From Cylindrodendrum hubeiense (lineage: Eukaryota; Ascomycota; Sordariomycetes; Hypocreales; Nectriaceae), in NCBI GenBank assembly GCA_014621425.1, contig JAANBB010000026.1:124001-188000 (forward strand): DNA of 64,000 bases, written 5' to 3'. The position numbers and the translations under genes were made by a program. The notes under the pieces were generated by a model. The model ran no database searches and was not told the DNA's origin. It worked only from the letters and a program-made list of their open reading frames with translations. Positions 1 to 11,440 of this stretch are shown here, piece by piece; the stretch's first letter is position 1; each line of letters begins with the position of its first letter.

Positions 1-1
1 C

Positions 2-235
2 TTGCTCACGGTATGCGACGACCTTCAGAACCGCGGCACTGCGCAGCATCACATCTTGGCAGGCCAGAGAATCTTGAGAGCTCAAAATGACCTGGCCCTG
101 CGGCCTTGGACAAATAGCGGCATGCTGGAGGAAATCGTGTCGACCTTTTCCCGCCTCAGCGCGCCTAGGCCTGCGATGGCAGGGGCGTTCTTTGAAGGAG
201 GCGCTGCCACTTGTATTGGTGGAAGCGTTGAGTGA
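2..235 (+). pseudogene. Possible C-terminal fragment of a fungal transcription-factor-like protein (cut by window edge)
   Basis: An open frame enters from the left edge and stops at 235 after about 77 codons. Its middle (residues about 19-52) reads like the helical C-terminal region found in many Zn2Cys6 regulators, where a stretch of the type H-x-x-x-G-x-R-I-L is followed by a segment ending in FSRLS. Nothing after FSRLS looks like the family. The piece may be the last exon of a gene starting outside the window or a decayed relic. No start can be judged. The identification rests on a loose resemblance only. Confidence 0.25.
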
Positions 236-1110
236 CGCGTGTCGTAAGCTTGACATGCGTCTTCTACATCCTTCGTTCGCGATGAAGAATTGACCGTCAT
301 TTTTTCCAACAGATTGTGTTAAAGAAGAAATACCAAAAGAAATATCCTTACTTTTACTTATTCTGGAACTGTTGGCCGTCTTTCGCAGGTTTCGGCAATA
401 TGGAACCGCTCTCCGACCGATTGCAATAGCTGCATCGGCGCCGTGAGCGCCGTGGGCCGTGTGTGCCTAGCCTTGGCACGATTGCCTAGTAAACATGTAC
501 GCGTACGGCCGCGGTCGGCATTCAGGTTGATTATGTTGCAGGCGTTATGTCCGTACTTTTCCCCGAGCAGCCTTACGCACGAACCGGCGGAATTATTAGC
601 CCGTCAGCTATCGATTGCCGCTTGGCACTGGGGGTCATCTGATCCCACCCAGATATTATTAGCCGTGAAAGTGGATGCCCGCCGCGTTCTGCTGGGACGG
701 AACGGGACAACTCAGTAATAGTCCACGGAGATAATCAAGTGACAGTCAATACAGTAGGAGGTTAATTCTCGAATAAATGTCTGGCTTCGGCTTACTTGTA
801 AAGTACATTCTATAATCTCTCGCAATGCTTTCAATATTTACCTCCCTTTCGTGTGGTCTTTGCCGAATCTCGCCGTGCTGCTGCTTGCTCTTCCAAAGTC
901 TCGAGGTAGCTTACCCTCTCCCTCGTCTATCTGGATGGTCTAAGCGATGGCCTCTGTCTACGCCGGTGACCTGAGTAGACCTGGTCCCTGACATATCTTT
1001 CATAAAACTAACGGGTGTCCAGCATTATATTCTCGGCACTGGATCTTGGCTACTGCATCTTTTACTGGGTACTGGATCCAGTTCACTGAGATCTACACTC
1101 CACCCTCATC
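236..1110. other. Intergenic stretch, no gene seen
   Basis: About 0.9 kb with only short frames on both strands and no recognisable protein or RNA gene. The last 300 bases are pyrimidine-rich on the plus strand and run into the start of the small gene at 1111, so they probably hold its promoter and 5' UTR. Confidence 0.5.
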
Positions 1111-1487
1111 ATGTCGACCAGTTCAACCACATCGGCCCCAATTCTCGGCCAATGGTAAGTCAGCTTTGCCATTACTCACGCCCTGGGGCACTTCGCTTAC
1201 AAGACCATGTGTGGTCTAGGAATTCTTCCACCAACAATGTCGCAGCTCGATTAATCGACACTAACGACCCCGTCAATGTGAGAATGCAAGATCCGTCATA
1301 CGAAGTCGATACTGCGCTTTTGGCCCGTGATTCATATGTACACAATGTGATCGAGGCTGCTCCTGGCGTTGCAGTCGCAACACCAGGCGCAGCCCCGCTG
1401 TGGAATGCATCATGGTCGCGGACTACGAAGCGGGATAATGGCTTCGTTGGCATAGGGACCCAATTCGACACAGAACGGGCAGCCTGA
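1111..1487 (+). CDS. Small hypothetical protein, two exons, 103 aa
   Basis: The exons are 1111-1154 and 1220-1487, joined across a 65-nt intron with a GTAAGT donor and a TCTAG acceptor. Joining them gives one continuous 103-codon frame that begins MSTSSTTSAPILGQW and ends DTERAA. The product is small, with a Ser/Thr-rich N-terminus, an Ala/Val/Pro-rich centre (residues about 64-77) and a positively charged patch SRTTKR. I see no signal peptide, membrane segment or known motif, and I do not recognise the family. It ends 281 bp from the stop of the convergent SNF2 gene. The consensus splice sites and the open frame on both sides support a real gene. Function unknown. Confidence 0.55.
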
Positions 1488-1768
1488 ACAGAGATGAAGA
1501 AATAAATGGCCGGAGTCAAGGCGGGTTGGCGTTTATAGAGATAGAAGGACTTTTGCACGTCTTCTAAATTTTATTCCACTTCGATGAGCGGGGGTTGTGT
1601 GGGGAGGGGGGCCGGCTGTAAGGTGAGCAACTTCACTGCAATTTTAGCGCTGTGTGGGAAGGTGGGATGAGTAAAAGATATTATGCACTGTCTAATCATT
1701 AAGGTATACCATAAAATTGCACCACAAATTTAGTCCTTCGGCGAACTGTTGATTTTACACTGGCTGCG

Positions 1769-4700
1769 TTAAGTACTCAACGTGGCTTCCGCTGACCCTT
1801 GTCTTATATCACCATCATTCCCCCTCGGTCCTCCAAATCCGGCTCTTGCTGCTTGTTCCTTCTTGATCTGCTGCGATTTCATTTCCTATTTGCCCAGTTA
1901 GACATGCTTTGCCTTGTGAGGATCACTTATTCCTCTTTGATGAAACTGACCTGCTCGACGGTGTTGACTATCATGTACCGAGTAACAATGACTTTGTCCT
2001 TCTGTCGAAGTCGAATAGCTCGCGCAATGGCCTGGTTTTCCACGCTTGGGTTCCATTGCAGTTCAACAATAAAGATTCGATTTGCTGCGGTAAGATTCAA
2101 TCTGTCAACATGTAAGCATTGTGCATAGTTCGAGGGGTTCCTCTACTGTTGTTAGATGCTGATTCTTACCCGAACGCGCCCGTACCAGTGGTCATCAACA
2201 TGATACGAGGACCACCCCGCCGGGAAAATTGATCCAGAATCTGCTGTCTTTTAGACATGAGGCATTCTCCATCCACCCGGAGAAACTCGATTTTCTCTCT
2301 TTCGAGATACACTTCAACGAGATCCAAAGTTCGAGTCCAGCATGAAAAGATGATCCTGCCGAGATTGATCGTTAGCACATATCCATGATAAATCCATTTG
2401 TTCCATACCCTTTTGGCTTCCTGATTCTGCCATCTTCCTGCCTCAGAGACTCGCTAAGAGTTTCCTTGACGTCGTTTACGAGTGCCGTCATCTTGGTCGA
2501 ATAGCCTTCGTGGTTGAAATACGTATCCATATGCCTGTCGTCATCATCCGCGTTCCGCATCACCACATCAGCGCTCTCACCAGATCCACCATTACCAACG
2601 AGAGTCGACTGGGTTGGTGACTTCCGGGACAGTTCGCATATCGGGCAGTGTTGCAACCCCTCTGTCGTGGCCTGAGTGGTATCGGGAGTATCCAGGCAGT
2701 CCCGACAGAGGAAGTGGGCACACTTCTCGATGAACTCACTACCTGTCTTGTTTGAGTTAATGATAGGCCGCGGTTGGTAACACCCGGAGCATTTTCTTTC
2801 TGCATTGAGACCAAGCTCCGATAAGAAAGCCTCCTTTTCGTCAAGCATGCTGCGATTCTTCCTCTTCCATGCGAATGACTTCTGGTGGGTACCGTGATTG
2901 CAGAGTATGCGAAGTTGGAGATGGGCCTGGAATAGACCAAACTTGCTTTTCACTTCGTGCTCGCCGACTTGTTGGCGAATATACCGATTGAGAATGTCAG
3001 TCGTCTTTTTGTACTGCAGTCTCTCAGCGGGGCTCAGCTGTAATTTTCGAATGCGCTCTTCCTGGCCAGGTAAAGACAGGATGTCCTTTGTCCGTCTGAG
3101 GACTAGCGAGTCGTAGAGCATCACGAGCCTCTCTTTCGCTACTGGGTCTTGCTGCTCAAAAGGGGCAACAAGATACCCACGAAACCGGGCAATGCTTTGA
3201 AATGGCTCAGCCTTAAGAAACACAAAGAGCGCACCAATATCCTCAAGTTTGTTTTGAATAGGTGTTCCAGTGAGACACCATCTCGACCTAGCCTTGAGGG
3301 CCGCACAAGAGCGATGGAAACTCGTTGATGGCCGACGGATATTGTGAGCTACAGTCTGTCTTAGCGTACGAGACAAAAATTGCTTTGATGAGACTTGAAA
3401 TACCTTCATCCAACACCACTCTAAACCAGCCTATACGGTGGAGGGGGCTTCGGCGGTCTTTCTTCGTGCCGTGATCTGTGGCCAAGGTCTTGTACGTTGT
3501 CAACACGATATCTGCCCTAGCGATAGCCTCGGTGTCTCGTTCCCTGCCTCCTCCATGATATTTGGTTACTCTCACCGCATCGCCAAGATGACTGGAGAAG
3601 CTCATTGTCAGTTTGATTGACCGTGGATCCAATTCATTCAAACATCTCACAGTTTAATTTCAGCAATCCAGCTGTTTATCAGCACTGTTATGTGTCAGCA
3701 CAGAGCCCAGGTCTATCTCGTGTGTTGTTGAAACTCACATGCAGAAGGAACAATGACTAGGGTGGAGTGAGTGTGATGTTCGATGTCAGAATGGGACAGC
3801 TCTTCGTTCGTACTACTCTGTGCCCACTCGTGACCTTGATCAATCGTATTGATGACAAGTGCAAGAATGGAGAGCGTTTTCCCCATACCCATCTCATCAG
3901 CTAGAACCCCGCCACCTTTCTCATCGGGGCGAATGGAGCTTCGAGTTTTAGTAATACGATGAACAAACCTACAGTAGGTTAGCAAAATACCTGATAACCC
4001 GCTTTAAGTGGTCGGTACATCTCCCTATCGTCGATCGTGACCGACTTCCAGAGTCGGAATTCCTCTGGAATGTCACCAGATTCTCGTTGTAACATGAATG
4101 CCAACGCCTGTTCTTGGTGCCTTCAAATATTTAGCAAAGTGTTTTCAGCGTACATAAAGCTTGCTGTACATACTCTAACAGATTGGTCTGCAGGCGACGG
4201 TCTCCTGTCACACGATCTAGACCGTCGGCTCGATGCGTGGAAGCCTGGATCTCCGAGACAAGTTGCAACACGTTGACATCGGTGCGGCCTGTTGGATTTA
4301 TATTCCCCTTTCTGATTTCTTCAAATTCCATTGAACCTTCTAGCTCGGGGAATCGAATAACATGTGGGTTTTCATAAGGAAATTCGTTCTTGTAGTAGTC
4401 TGGTCGTTGAAACCAGAGCTTGTCCTCGGTTAATATGTTTCCGATGATGATACCCTGATCGGATGGACCGTATATGTTGATATCTACCTGAACGATAGCG
4501 TCTCCAGATTTATCCATCTTGCTAATTCTTCCGCACACTCCCTGGGACAGTGCAACGGCTTCAAAGTCCAGATAATCCAGCTTCAGAAGAGGAGTGAGAG
4601 CTTTTGTTAACTTGTCCCTCAGGTGTCCGAATGCGGTGCCATTAGGAAGGAGAAGAAGAATATGATCGACATTCGGCCGAAGGCGAAATGTTTGAACATT

Positions 4701-5338
4701 ATCACTTCGGAGGGATTGTGTAGATGGGTTGAGCTGAGTGAGTAGATTTGTCATATCCCCACTAAGTTTCACGTCTTCGCCATGGATCTAAATATTTGAT
4801 GGAGTTAGCAATTGCCCGAGACTGCTGGTGATTGACGTCATACCATGCCATAGCAAACTCGATGGCTACTGTCAGCCGATTCTTCAAGAGTTGATGTGAT
4901 GTTGGATTCTGGAATTTGGGACGCGTCGGGCATGTCCAAGTCTTCACTTGCTGTAGGAACAAGCTGATCTGTCCAATCAACTGTAAACCCTTGCGGATTG
5001 ATTCCATTTGCCGAAATTGTGCGAGCCCAATCCTCGACTCCATGTTGCATCTCATCCACCGTACTTTCGACAACTCCATGAGGGCCAAGATAACCGGAAA
5101 CGGAGAAGCCACTGGCACTGTCTTCTGGCATGAACTCGTCGAACCAATTTCCAGGCACCTGGTCATCAAAATACATTTGAAGACTAAACAATGATTGTCA
5201 GTGGCCACTTTTCACTATTCTACGATGGTGGGATCCTGCGGAGTATTACCTGGCGCCCTGGTCCACGGACTGGGATCCGTAATCATCAAGGGGCGTGGCG
5301 GAGCCATCCTCTGGATTTAGTAATCCAGATAGAGACAT
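1769..5338 (-). CDS. SNF2-family DNA-dependent ATPase/helicase with embedded RING finger (Rad5/HLTF-like), 996 aa
   Basis: This is a Swi2/Snf2 DNA translocase of the Rad5/HLTF type, a nuclear class that remodels nucleoprotein or acts in DNA-damage tolerance, often as a RING E3 ubiquitin ligase. Eleven exons give one 997-codon frame: 5338-5250, 5183-4844, 4787-4174, 4120-4019, 3968-3739, 3684-3651, 3591-3404, 3348-2409, 2355-2170, 2101-1951 and 1885-1769. The acceptor at 3592 (CAG) could instead lie at 3601, which keeps the frame and adds three residues. Visible motifs are HQEQALAFM before the ATPase core, DEMGMGKT (Walker A, about residue 410), ADIVLTTY, DEAH (about 533), LTGTPIQN, a RING finger (about 717-770, CSGC ... 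CAHFLC ... CPIC), then FSCWTRTLDL and TTGTGAFGLNLT of the C-terminal helicase lobe. Motif VI reads ARAIRLRQ where the family normally has RLGQ. The acidic N-terminal 180 residues match nothing I know. Confidence 0.85.
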
Positions 5339-6157
5339 GATCTTGAACCGGGACAAGATGTTTGCTGTGAATAGATGAAGCGTTTCTGATCACTGTCGTT
5401 GCTTGTTAGGCTGGTATCTCAGAACGAGTGCATCGTGCCGTACGGCGGCGAAGTTCGATCTTCCTCCTCGAGAACCAAGCCAACTCGTGCCAATAGATAG
5501 CGGATGAACCCTGGCAATCTGCCTTGGGCGAAACTCGGCTGGATGGCCGCGGGCGGCACCGGCTCATTGGACCATTTGCTTTGACGTTGCCTTGAATCCA
5601 CGCGTCCTGCATTTGTTCCCCACCTTTTTGTGAGGCTGCGGGCCTTTCATTCGACAGCCTGAATTTGGGAAATCAAGGCGAAATACTATCCCCAGCCTGC
5701 TTCGAACAGCGAGAGTCAGGCGTCTTGGTTGCCTCGTGGGTGGCCTGATTTTTGGGCTGACACGCATTTGTGTCACCTCTTGAGAGGCTCAGATTGGCGG
5801 TGTAGAATTGACAAAGCCGAAATACGCGCATGTGAGGCTGTGGGTGATGTGAGGCAGATTGATGGGAAGGACTTCTTCGAAGCGCCATTGGGTGCCTGAT
5901 ATCCTCGCTCAGTTGTCAGCCCCTTTCCAGCCGCTAGAGTTGCAGTGCATGAGCAGTGACTGCAGAGTAGATTTATGCGCACCATCTCCCGCGTAAAAGT
6001 GCCAGCTAAGCCTCAATGGTTCGCGACGAGGCATTGCTCGCCTGCGGTGCCCTCTTCGCGGCGGCGGCGCTTTGCCATTTTCTGCCCTACAGACTCAAAA
6101 TTCTCAATGATCGCACATGCTCACAGATGACTTTACTCAGTGCAATCATCGGCAATC
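5339..6157. other. Divergent intergenic region between SNF2 and NACHT genes
   Basis: About 0.8 kb between two divergent genes, so it must contain both promoters. It holds several overlapping short frames but none resembles a protein. A G+C-rich run of CGG units lies at about 6058-6070. No other signal is clear. Confidence 0.5.
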
Positions 6158-9100
6158 ATGGATACTCCTGAACATATCGTCGCACAGGCTTTGTCCAGCT
6201 TCAACTCTCAGCTGAGCGACCGACAGATTGTGAGGTTTAAAACAATTACTCTGCAGCATGTTCAGGTACAGGTCATCACGATTCAACGCGATCAGGAAAA
6301 GGCCAAAGCCATGATGAATTTCAGCAGATTTCGATTATTCGTGGAAGCCTTTAAACAGTTTGAAGACGTGTCCAAAGCTCTTGAAGTTGGGATTTCTGAC
6401 TTGTCGGGTTACATATGGGGCCCAACCCATTCTATTTTGGAGGTGCGTCCCCTAACCAACAACCACTCACATGTCTAACAGTTCGCCAGTCCGCCAAAGA
6501 GGACCCAAAAGCCCTGGATTGCATCCTGGAATCATATTGCAAATTTGGCCAACATTTACCTTTGATTGCAGCATATAAATCCCAGCTACAAGAGAAGCCA
6601 GAGACGAAGATATGCCTGGCCTGGATGTATTCCGATCTGTTGCAATTCAACGCAAGCATGCTAAAACTCTTTCAAATCCGCAGCAAGTCTACCCTATTCC
6701 ACAGAGACCATCTTATCGAGAGCGTGTATTAATAGCGGATCATGCATAGGCTGGAGAAAGACGTTTGCCGCGAACTGGAAAGACTATGACAAACCTTTCG
6801 AATCCCTTCTATGTGCTTTTAAGAGCCATGGGAGCTTTTTAAAACGGTCTTCAAACAACGAACAACATCAGCGTATCTATAATATACATCAAAGGCTCAA
6901 CGACTATATCCTGCAGTACCAGCAGGACCGTAGCCACTCTCGCAGGCAAGCCCGAGATGCTGAGATAGATCGGAAGAACAGACAATATCTAGACATAATC
7001 AAATGGCTGGATAGTCCCGGCACCAATGAGCCGGAAAAGCAGTATCAAGATGAGTTTCTAAACGTCAGATCGGACTACCCAGACACCGGAAGGTGGATAC
7101 TGGACGAGGATATAATACGAGACTGGATGGGATCAGAAATACCAAATAATTCTTTTATCTGGATTCGTGGGAAGAAGGGCGCAGGTATGTCTCATAAGTT
7201 ATTCTGATAGCATACAAATAGGCTAATTTCATCCCAGGCAAAACGATACTGGCATCTCTCATCATAAATCATCTTACAGAAGAGCGGGAAGAGTCCAACA
7301 TGAGTTATTTTTATTGTCGCGAAAAGGATGAAAGCCTGGGAGAATTGCCATTCCTAGCCATCATGAAGAGTCTTTTGAGGCAACTGGTCTGCCAAAATAG
7401 AGATCTCCTCCCAACGTTTCACGAGAAGAGAATGAAACAACAGGAGATGTTAAAGGACGAATCTACTGCCAGAACACTTCTAGAGCTATTCTGTGAGCTA
7501 AATGTCCGCCAGTTCATTGTTATTGATGGTCTGGATGAGATCAGCGATATTCACGTAAAGAGTGTTGTGGAGTTTCTCGACTCTATTGTTCGGAGGAGCA
7601 ACGAGTACCATCCAGGGAAGATTCGAGTTCTACTTTTGAGTACAGACCTTCCTATCCTTCGGAGACTTACGGAGTCCGACAGGGTAGGAGATCTTGCCAT
7701 AAACACTGACAACACTCTCAAGGATATCAAGTCATACGTGGCTAAGCAGGCCGATAGGTTGAAGGAACAGTTTCCACTTAGCGATCATGATTTGAAACTT
7801 GCGCAATCATTGACCTGCAACAACTCGGATGGTATGTGTTATATTTACCCCTTTAATATTCGTAAGAGTAGCAATAACTAAAGTATTTTCAAGGAATGTT
7901 TCTATATGCCTTTTTAGTTATGGACAATCTATTGAAGCAGCCCAACGCTCAATGTGTCATGAAGGAGTTGGGAGAGAGCAACTTTCCAGTGGGCTTAAAT
8001 GAAGCGTGAGTAGCTATTCCCGCACCCTAAAAAACGGAGAACTCCAAAGAAATTCAATCAGTTGACGGACTAATTCTCTCTGGATTATGTCCCTTCAACC
8101 TTTGATACACGATGAACTGAGACTAATGTACTCACAGATATTCCAAAATCATCACGCGACTTCGCGATACATTGTCCAAAAATACTTGGCTTGTGTCGAG
8201 GAAGGTTTTCGGCTTGCTAGCATATGCCAAACGTCCGCTCAAGTGGCATGAGCTTCAGGCAGCCCTTTCAATTAACATTGATGACCAGGGCAACATTCAA
8301 GTGCAACATGATGCCACTAGACTATGCCAAGATATTCGGGACATTTGCGGCTCATTAGTACACGTTGTAGATGGAAACAGCATTGAATTTGTGCATCAGA
8401 CTGCAAAAGAGTTTGTGAGGCCCTGGCGATGAATTACTATGCTGATCGCTGACTACAACTATCAAGATTCGTTATGAACAAGGAAAACCTCAACGGGATC
8501 ACCCTCGAGTGTGATTTGACTCTTCTGTGTTTGGGGTACTTATCGCACAATTGCTTTCAATCGAAGCTGGATCCTGAACACAGAAAACAATGGGCAAAGG
8601 ACGGGTACTACGCATTTCAGGACTACGCAATATCGAACTGGCACTCACATCTGAAATCCATGATAGAAAAATCTCCAGGCCTATTTCAATCCCAGGAGAC
8701 TAGACAAGAATATGGACTGAAAGCATCCAATACTCTTCGTGCCTTCTGTAGCGCTTATGAGAACAGTTTGGACCATGTCAATCCGGGACAGGAGCAGCAG
8801 GCACCATCATTCGAGGAGGAAGCGAAAAGAAACTGCGAGCCATTTGCGAATCAGGAATTCCATGGTTATCTGCTGAAAATATGGACACACGTGGTAAAGC
8901 ATGACAAACAACCCTTCAAGGAACGTAACAAGGTTAGCCTCGAGGGCCTGAAAGAAGCCTTGGAGGAGAGTCGAGTCACAATTGAGAGGCTTGCCGCTGA
9001 ACCAGAGGACAGCAGTCTGGCTGAGTCTCTCCGAACGTTCTACGGAGACAATTTCTACAAGTGTACTGGAATCACTTGTGCCTACTTTTACGAAGGACTT

Positions 9101-9475
9101 GCCCACAAGGAGGATCTCGAAAAACACTTAAATCGACACGACAGACCATTTCCCTGCACAATCCCCAACTGCTCTGTGGTTCCATTCGGCTTTTCTAGCA
9201 ACAAGGACCTCGATAAACACCTCCACATGTATCACCTAGACATGTCAGATCAGCCCAGCGTGTTCGTGCAACTTGATAAAAGAGTTACCGCGGAAGCAAA
9301 ATTCCAATGCCGCCTCTGTCACAGAAGCTACACAAGGCAGGCGAATCTCGACGCACACATGAATAGTGCACACTTGGGACGGCGGCCATATGCGTGCGGA
9401 ATTTGTGGGAGAGAATTTGCTCGAAAGAACGATCGGACGAGACACGGCAAGTTACATGTTCGACGAGTGCGCTGA
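6158..9475 (+). CDS. NACHT-domain STAND P-loop protein with C-terminal C2H2 zinc fingers, 966 aa
   Basis: This is a fungal NLR-like signalling ATPase. The seven exons are 6158-6442, 6490-6682, 6750-7184, 7238-7831, 7894-8005, 8138-8410 and 8467-9475; all phases agree and the frame is 967 codons. Intron 2 (6683-6749) uses a GC donor in the GCAAGT context. The N-terminal third is a helical region as in other fungal NACHT proteins (WxxTFxANWKDYD type segment, coiled coil about 175-260). The NTPase has Walker A RGKKGAGKT (about 299-307) and Walker B FIVIDGLDE. A winged-helix-like part follows (LLAYAKRPLKWHELQAAL ... FVHQTAKEF). The C-terminus carries C2H2 fingers: two irregular ones at about 829-890 and two regular ones at about 911-962. 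No WD, ankyrin or TPR repeats are present; the zinc fingers occupy the place of the usual sensor domain. Family knowledge suggests heterokaryon or non-self recognition; that role is inferred here. Confidence 0.85.
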
Positions 9476-9775
9476 GGGAGTGAATAAAAGAGAAGGATAG
9501 TAGAGATGGATTTAAATTAAGTAATTCGACTGGGCCAATATTGTTCAATCAAGTGTAGATTCTAAATCTGATGATGGTCTTCATTCACGATACCTTCAGC
9601 GACCTCCATTCCTCGTGAGCGCCTTTATCCTAATCTCACCCCCCGAATTAAGCTTATAGTATCTGCATATCAAGGGATTATGCAAATTCGACTTTTATTC
9701 GATCATGGAAGTAGAAATGTTCGTTAGGTATAATTGCACAGAAAGTAACATGAATTTGAAAATTGAGACTAAATC

Positions 9776-11440
9776 CTACCTGATGACCCTATTAGAAAGT
9801 AGTCTCAGTTCCTGGCCTTTTTGAACAGCTGCCGCTACAATACCCTTCGTTTTATTAAGGTGGTTGGGTATATTAATAACCGTCTCAAATCCTTGAGCAA
9901 CTGCCTGACCAAAGGGCTTCAACCTTCCGGCATCATCTACCTCATACAGCCTCCAATACTCTACTTGCGTAGCCCCATTCCAGCTAACATACGCCGTCAT
10001 ATTTGTCTCGAATTTTTCAAACACCAGGGACGGCGCCCAATGTGTCGGCGTTGCATTCCACCTGGACTTAAAAGCTCGGTAGCTCTGTACCATATTGTCG
10101 TTCCCGAACCGGCCCTCCCAGCGGATATCAGTACTATTATTGGATGGGCCATACTCAGTGATGACTGGGATCAGGCCGTTAACCACTAGCTGATTTCCAT
10201 TGCTCAACTCAGCATCATAGTTGCCCTGGCTATTGGAAATAATCTGACTGGGATGGTTCATGCTGCGCAGGACGACAGGCGGTACCGCCGGGTTAGGAGG
10301 AAGTGCTACATCCAGCAGAATAGCTTTACTACCTCCTGCATCTGTGTCATCCTGCATATTGTGGTTATCGTAGAGGCTGAGCAGGAACCCATTGTCGGTG
10401 ATATTGAGTCCTCGTGCGTGGTGCTGATAACGAAACTGGCCATCTGGTGGTAATGGGCCAAAACTCCCTACCCCATCCTCACCGCTGCCATCCAGTGTCC
10501 AAATAATCTCGCCGGTTTTTGTGGAGATTAAGAAACAGGCCCAGAAATGGCGGCTACTAACAAGGATAGTATCCGAGCTTAAACGCTGGATTGAGTTGAG
10601 GTGGAAAAAGTCATATGGGCTCGCTTCAGAGCCATCGCCCATGTATGAGTGCAGCGGCATCCTGGAGTCCATGGGATTGATATGATCAAGGGCGCTCCAG
10701 CTAAAGACAACCTCCTGGGTCTTGATATCGATCTCGTAGATCAAGCTGTCCAACACCCATCGAGCGCCACTGTCACCACTCTTCGCCCGTAGGTCGAATG
10801 GTGTGGTGTTGTACGCATTAACTAAGACAGTTCCTTCTGAGGTGACCTGGTGCTCGTGGAAATCGATAAGGCCGAGAGGTTCCGCCTTCAGTGCAGTGTT
10901 GAAGGTGCCATTCAAATGAACCGTTTGGTTGTTATATCCAGCATCCATGAGGAACCATTCCCCATAGCCATGTCCTAGCTTTGAGGTGCCTTGCCAACCA
11001 GTCAGATAGGGCTTGCCGTCGACAGACTGAACGCGGAAATCATTAAAGTTTGTGCCGGTATCAAGACAGTAGACGAGGTCGTTGTTGCTGGTCATAATAA
11101 CAGGTAGACTCTGTTGCGCTCCCTTCTCACCCCGAGTCTTGGGCGTAAAGAATAGATAGCCCTCGGCGATATCACCCCCATTCTTTGTGATTTCAAAATA
11201 CGGCGGTGTAAATGGCGAGCTTTTGTACACCCGGTACGGCCAGATATCTGTGTCTTCTGGGTATACAACTTGGGTGTAGGCGTGTGAAGGAAACCACGGG
11301 AAGGCCGGTGGTGTAACCACAGTTGGCGGTTGGAACGATGAGGGCGTAGAAAATAAGTACCAGTAGGCAAATATGAGGTTGGCAACGACGCCAAGGCCAA
11401 TCAGCCTGGCGGTCCAGGACGAATTGCGAGAAGAAAGCAT
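9776..11440 (-). CDS. Arylsulfotransferase-family (ASST-like) type II membrane protein, 554 aa
   Basis: This intronless gene encodes a beta-propeller protein of the arylsulfotransferase (ASST, Arylsulfotransferase_2) family found widely in filamentous fungi. The open frame extends upstream to 11587, but the first ATG is at 11440, giving MLSSRNSSW followed by a single hydrophobic anchor (about residues 12-31). This is an ideal signal-anchor arrangement, so the bulk of the protein should lie in the lumen or outside the cell. Family-type segments are seen through the body: SNNDLVYCLDTGTNFNDF, FHEHQVTSEGTVLVNAYN, DFFHLNSIQRL, ILVSSRHFWACFLI and QHHARGL. Conserved His residues in the HEHQ, FHLNS and HHAR motifs occupy positions typical of the catalytic centre. 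Many N-x-S/T sequons fit a secretory protein. Actual sulfotransfer by the fungal members is not established. It is divergent from the glycosyltransferase-like gene at 12913. Confidence 0.8.
   Translation of the reverse strand: MLSSRNSSWTARLIGLGVVANLIFAYWYLFSTPSSFQPPTVVTPPAFPWFPSHAYTQVVYPEDTDIWPYRVYKSSPFTPPYFEITKNGGDIAEGYLFFTPKTRGEKGAQQSLPVIMTSNNDLVYCLDTGTNFNDFRVQSVDGKPYLTGWQGTSKLGHGYGEWFLMDAGYNNQTVHLNGTFNTALKAEPLGLIDFHEHQVTSEGTVLVNAYNTTPFDLRAKSGDSGARWVLDSLIYEIDIKTQEVVFSWSALDHINPMDSRMPLHSYMGDGSEASPYDFFHLNSIQRLSSDTILVSSRHFWACFLISTKTGEIIWTLDGSGEDGVGSFGPLPPDGQFRYQHHARGLNITDNGFLLSLYDNHNMQDDTDAGGSKAILLDVALPPNPAVPPVVLRSMNHPSQIISNSQGNYDAELSNGNQLVVNGLIPVITEYGPSNNSTDIRWEGRFGNDNMVQSYRAFKSRWNATPTHWAPSLVFEKFETNMTAYVSWNGATQVEYWRLYEVDDAGRLKPFGQAVAQGFETVINIPNHLNKTKGIVAAAVQKGQELRLLSNRVIR

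Noticed and set aside
3651..3684. A disabling frameshift in the SNF2 gene
   Set aside because: The 34-nt exon LLINSWIAEIK fits between two consensus introns and the total length is divisible by three, so no frameshift is needed.
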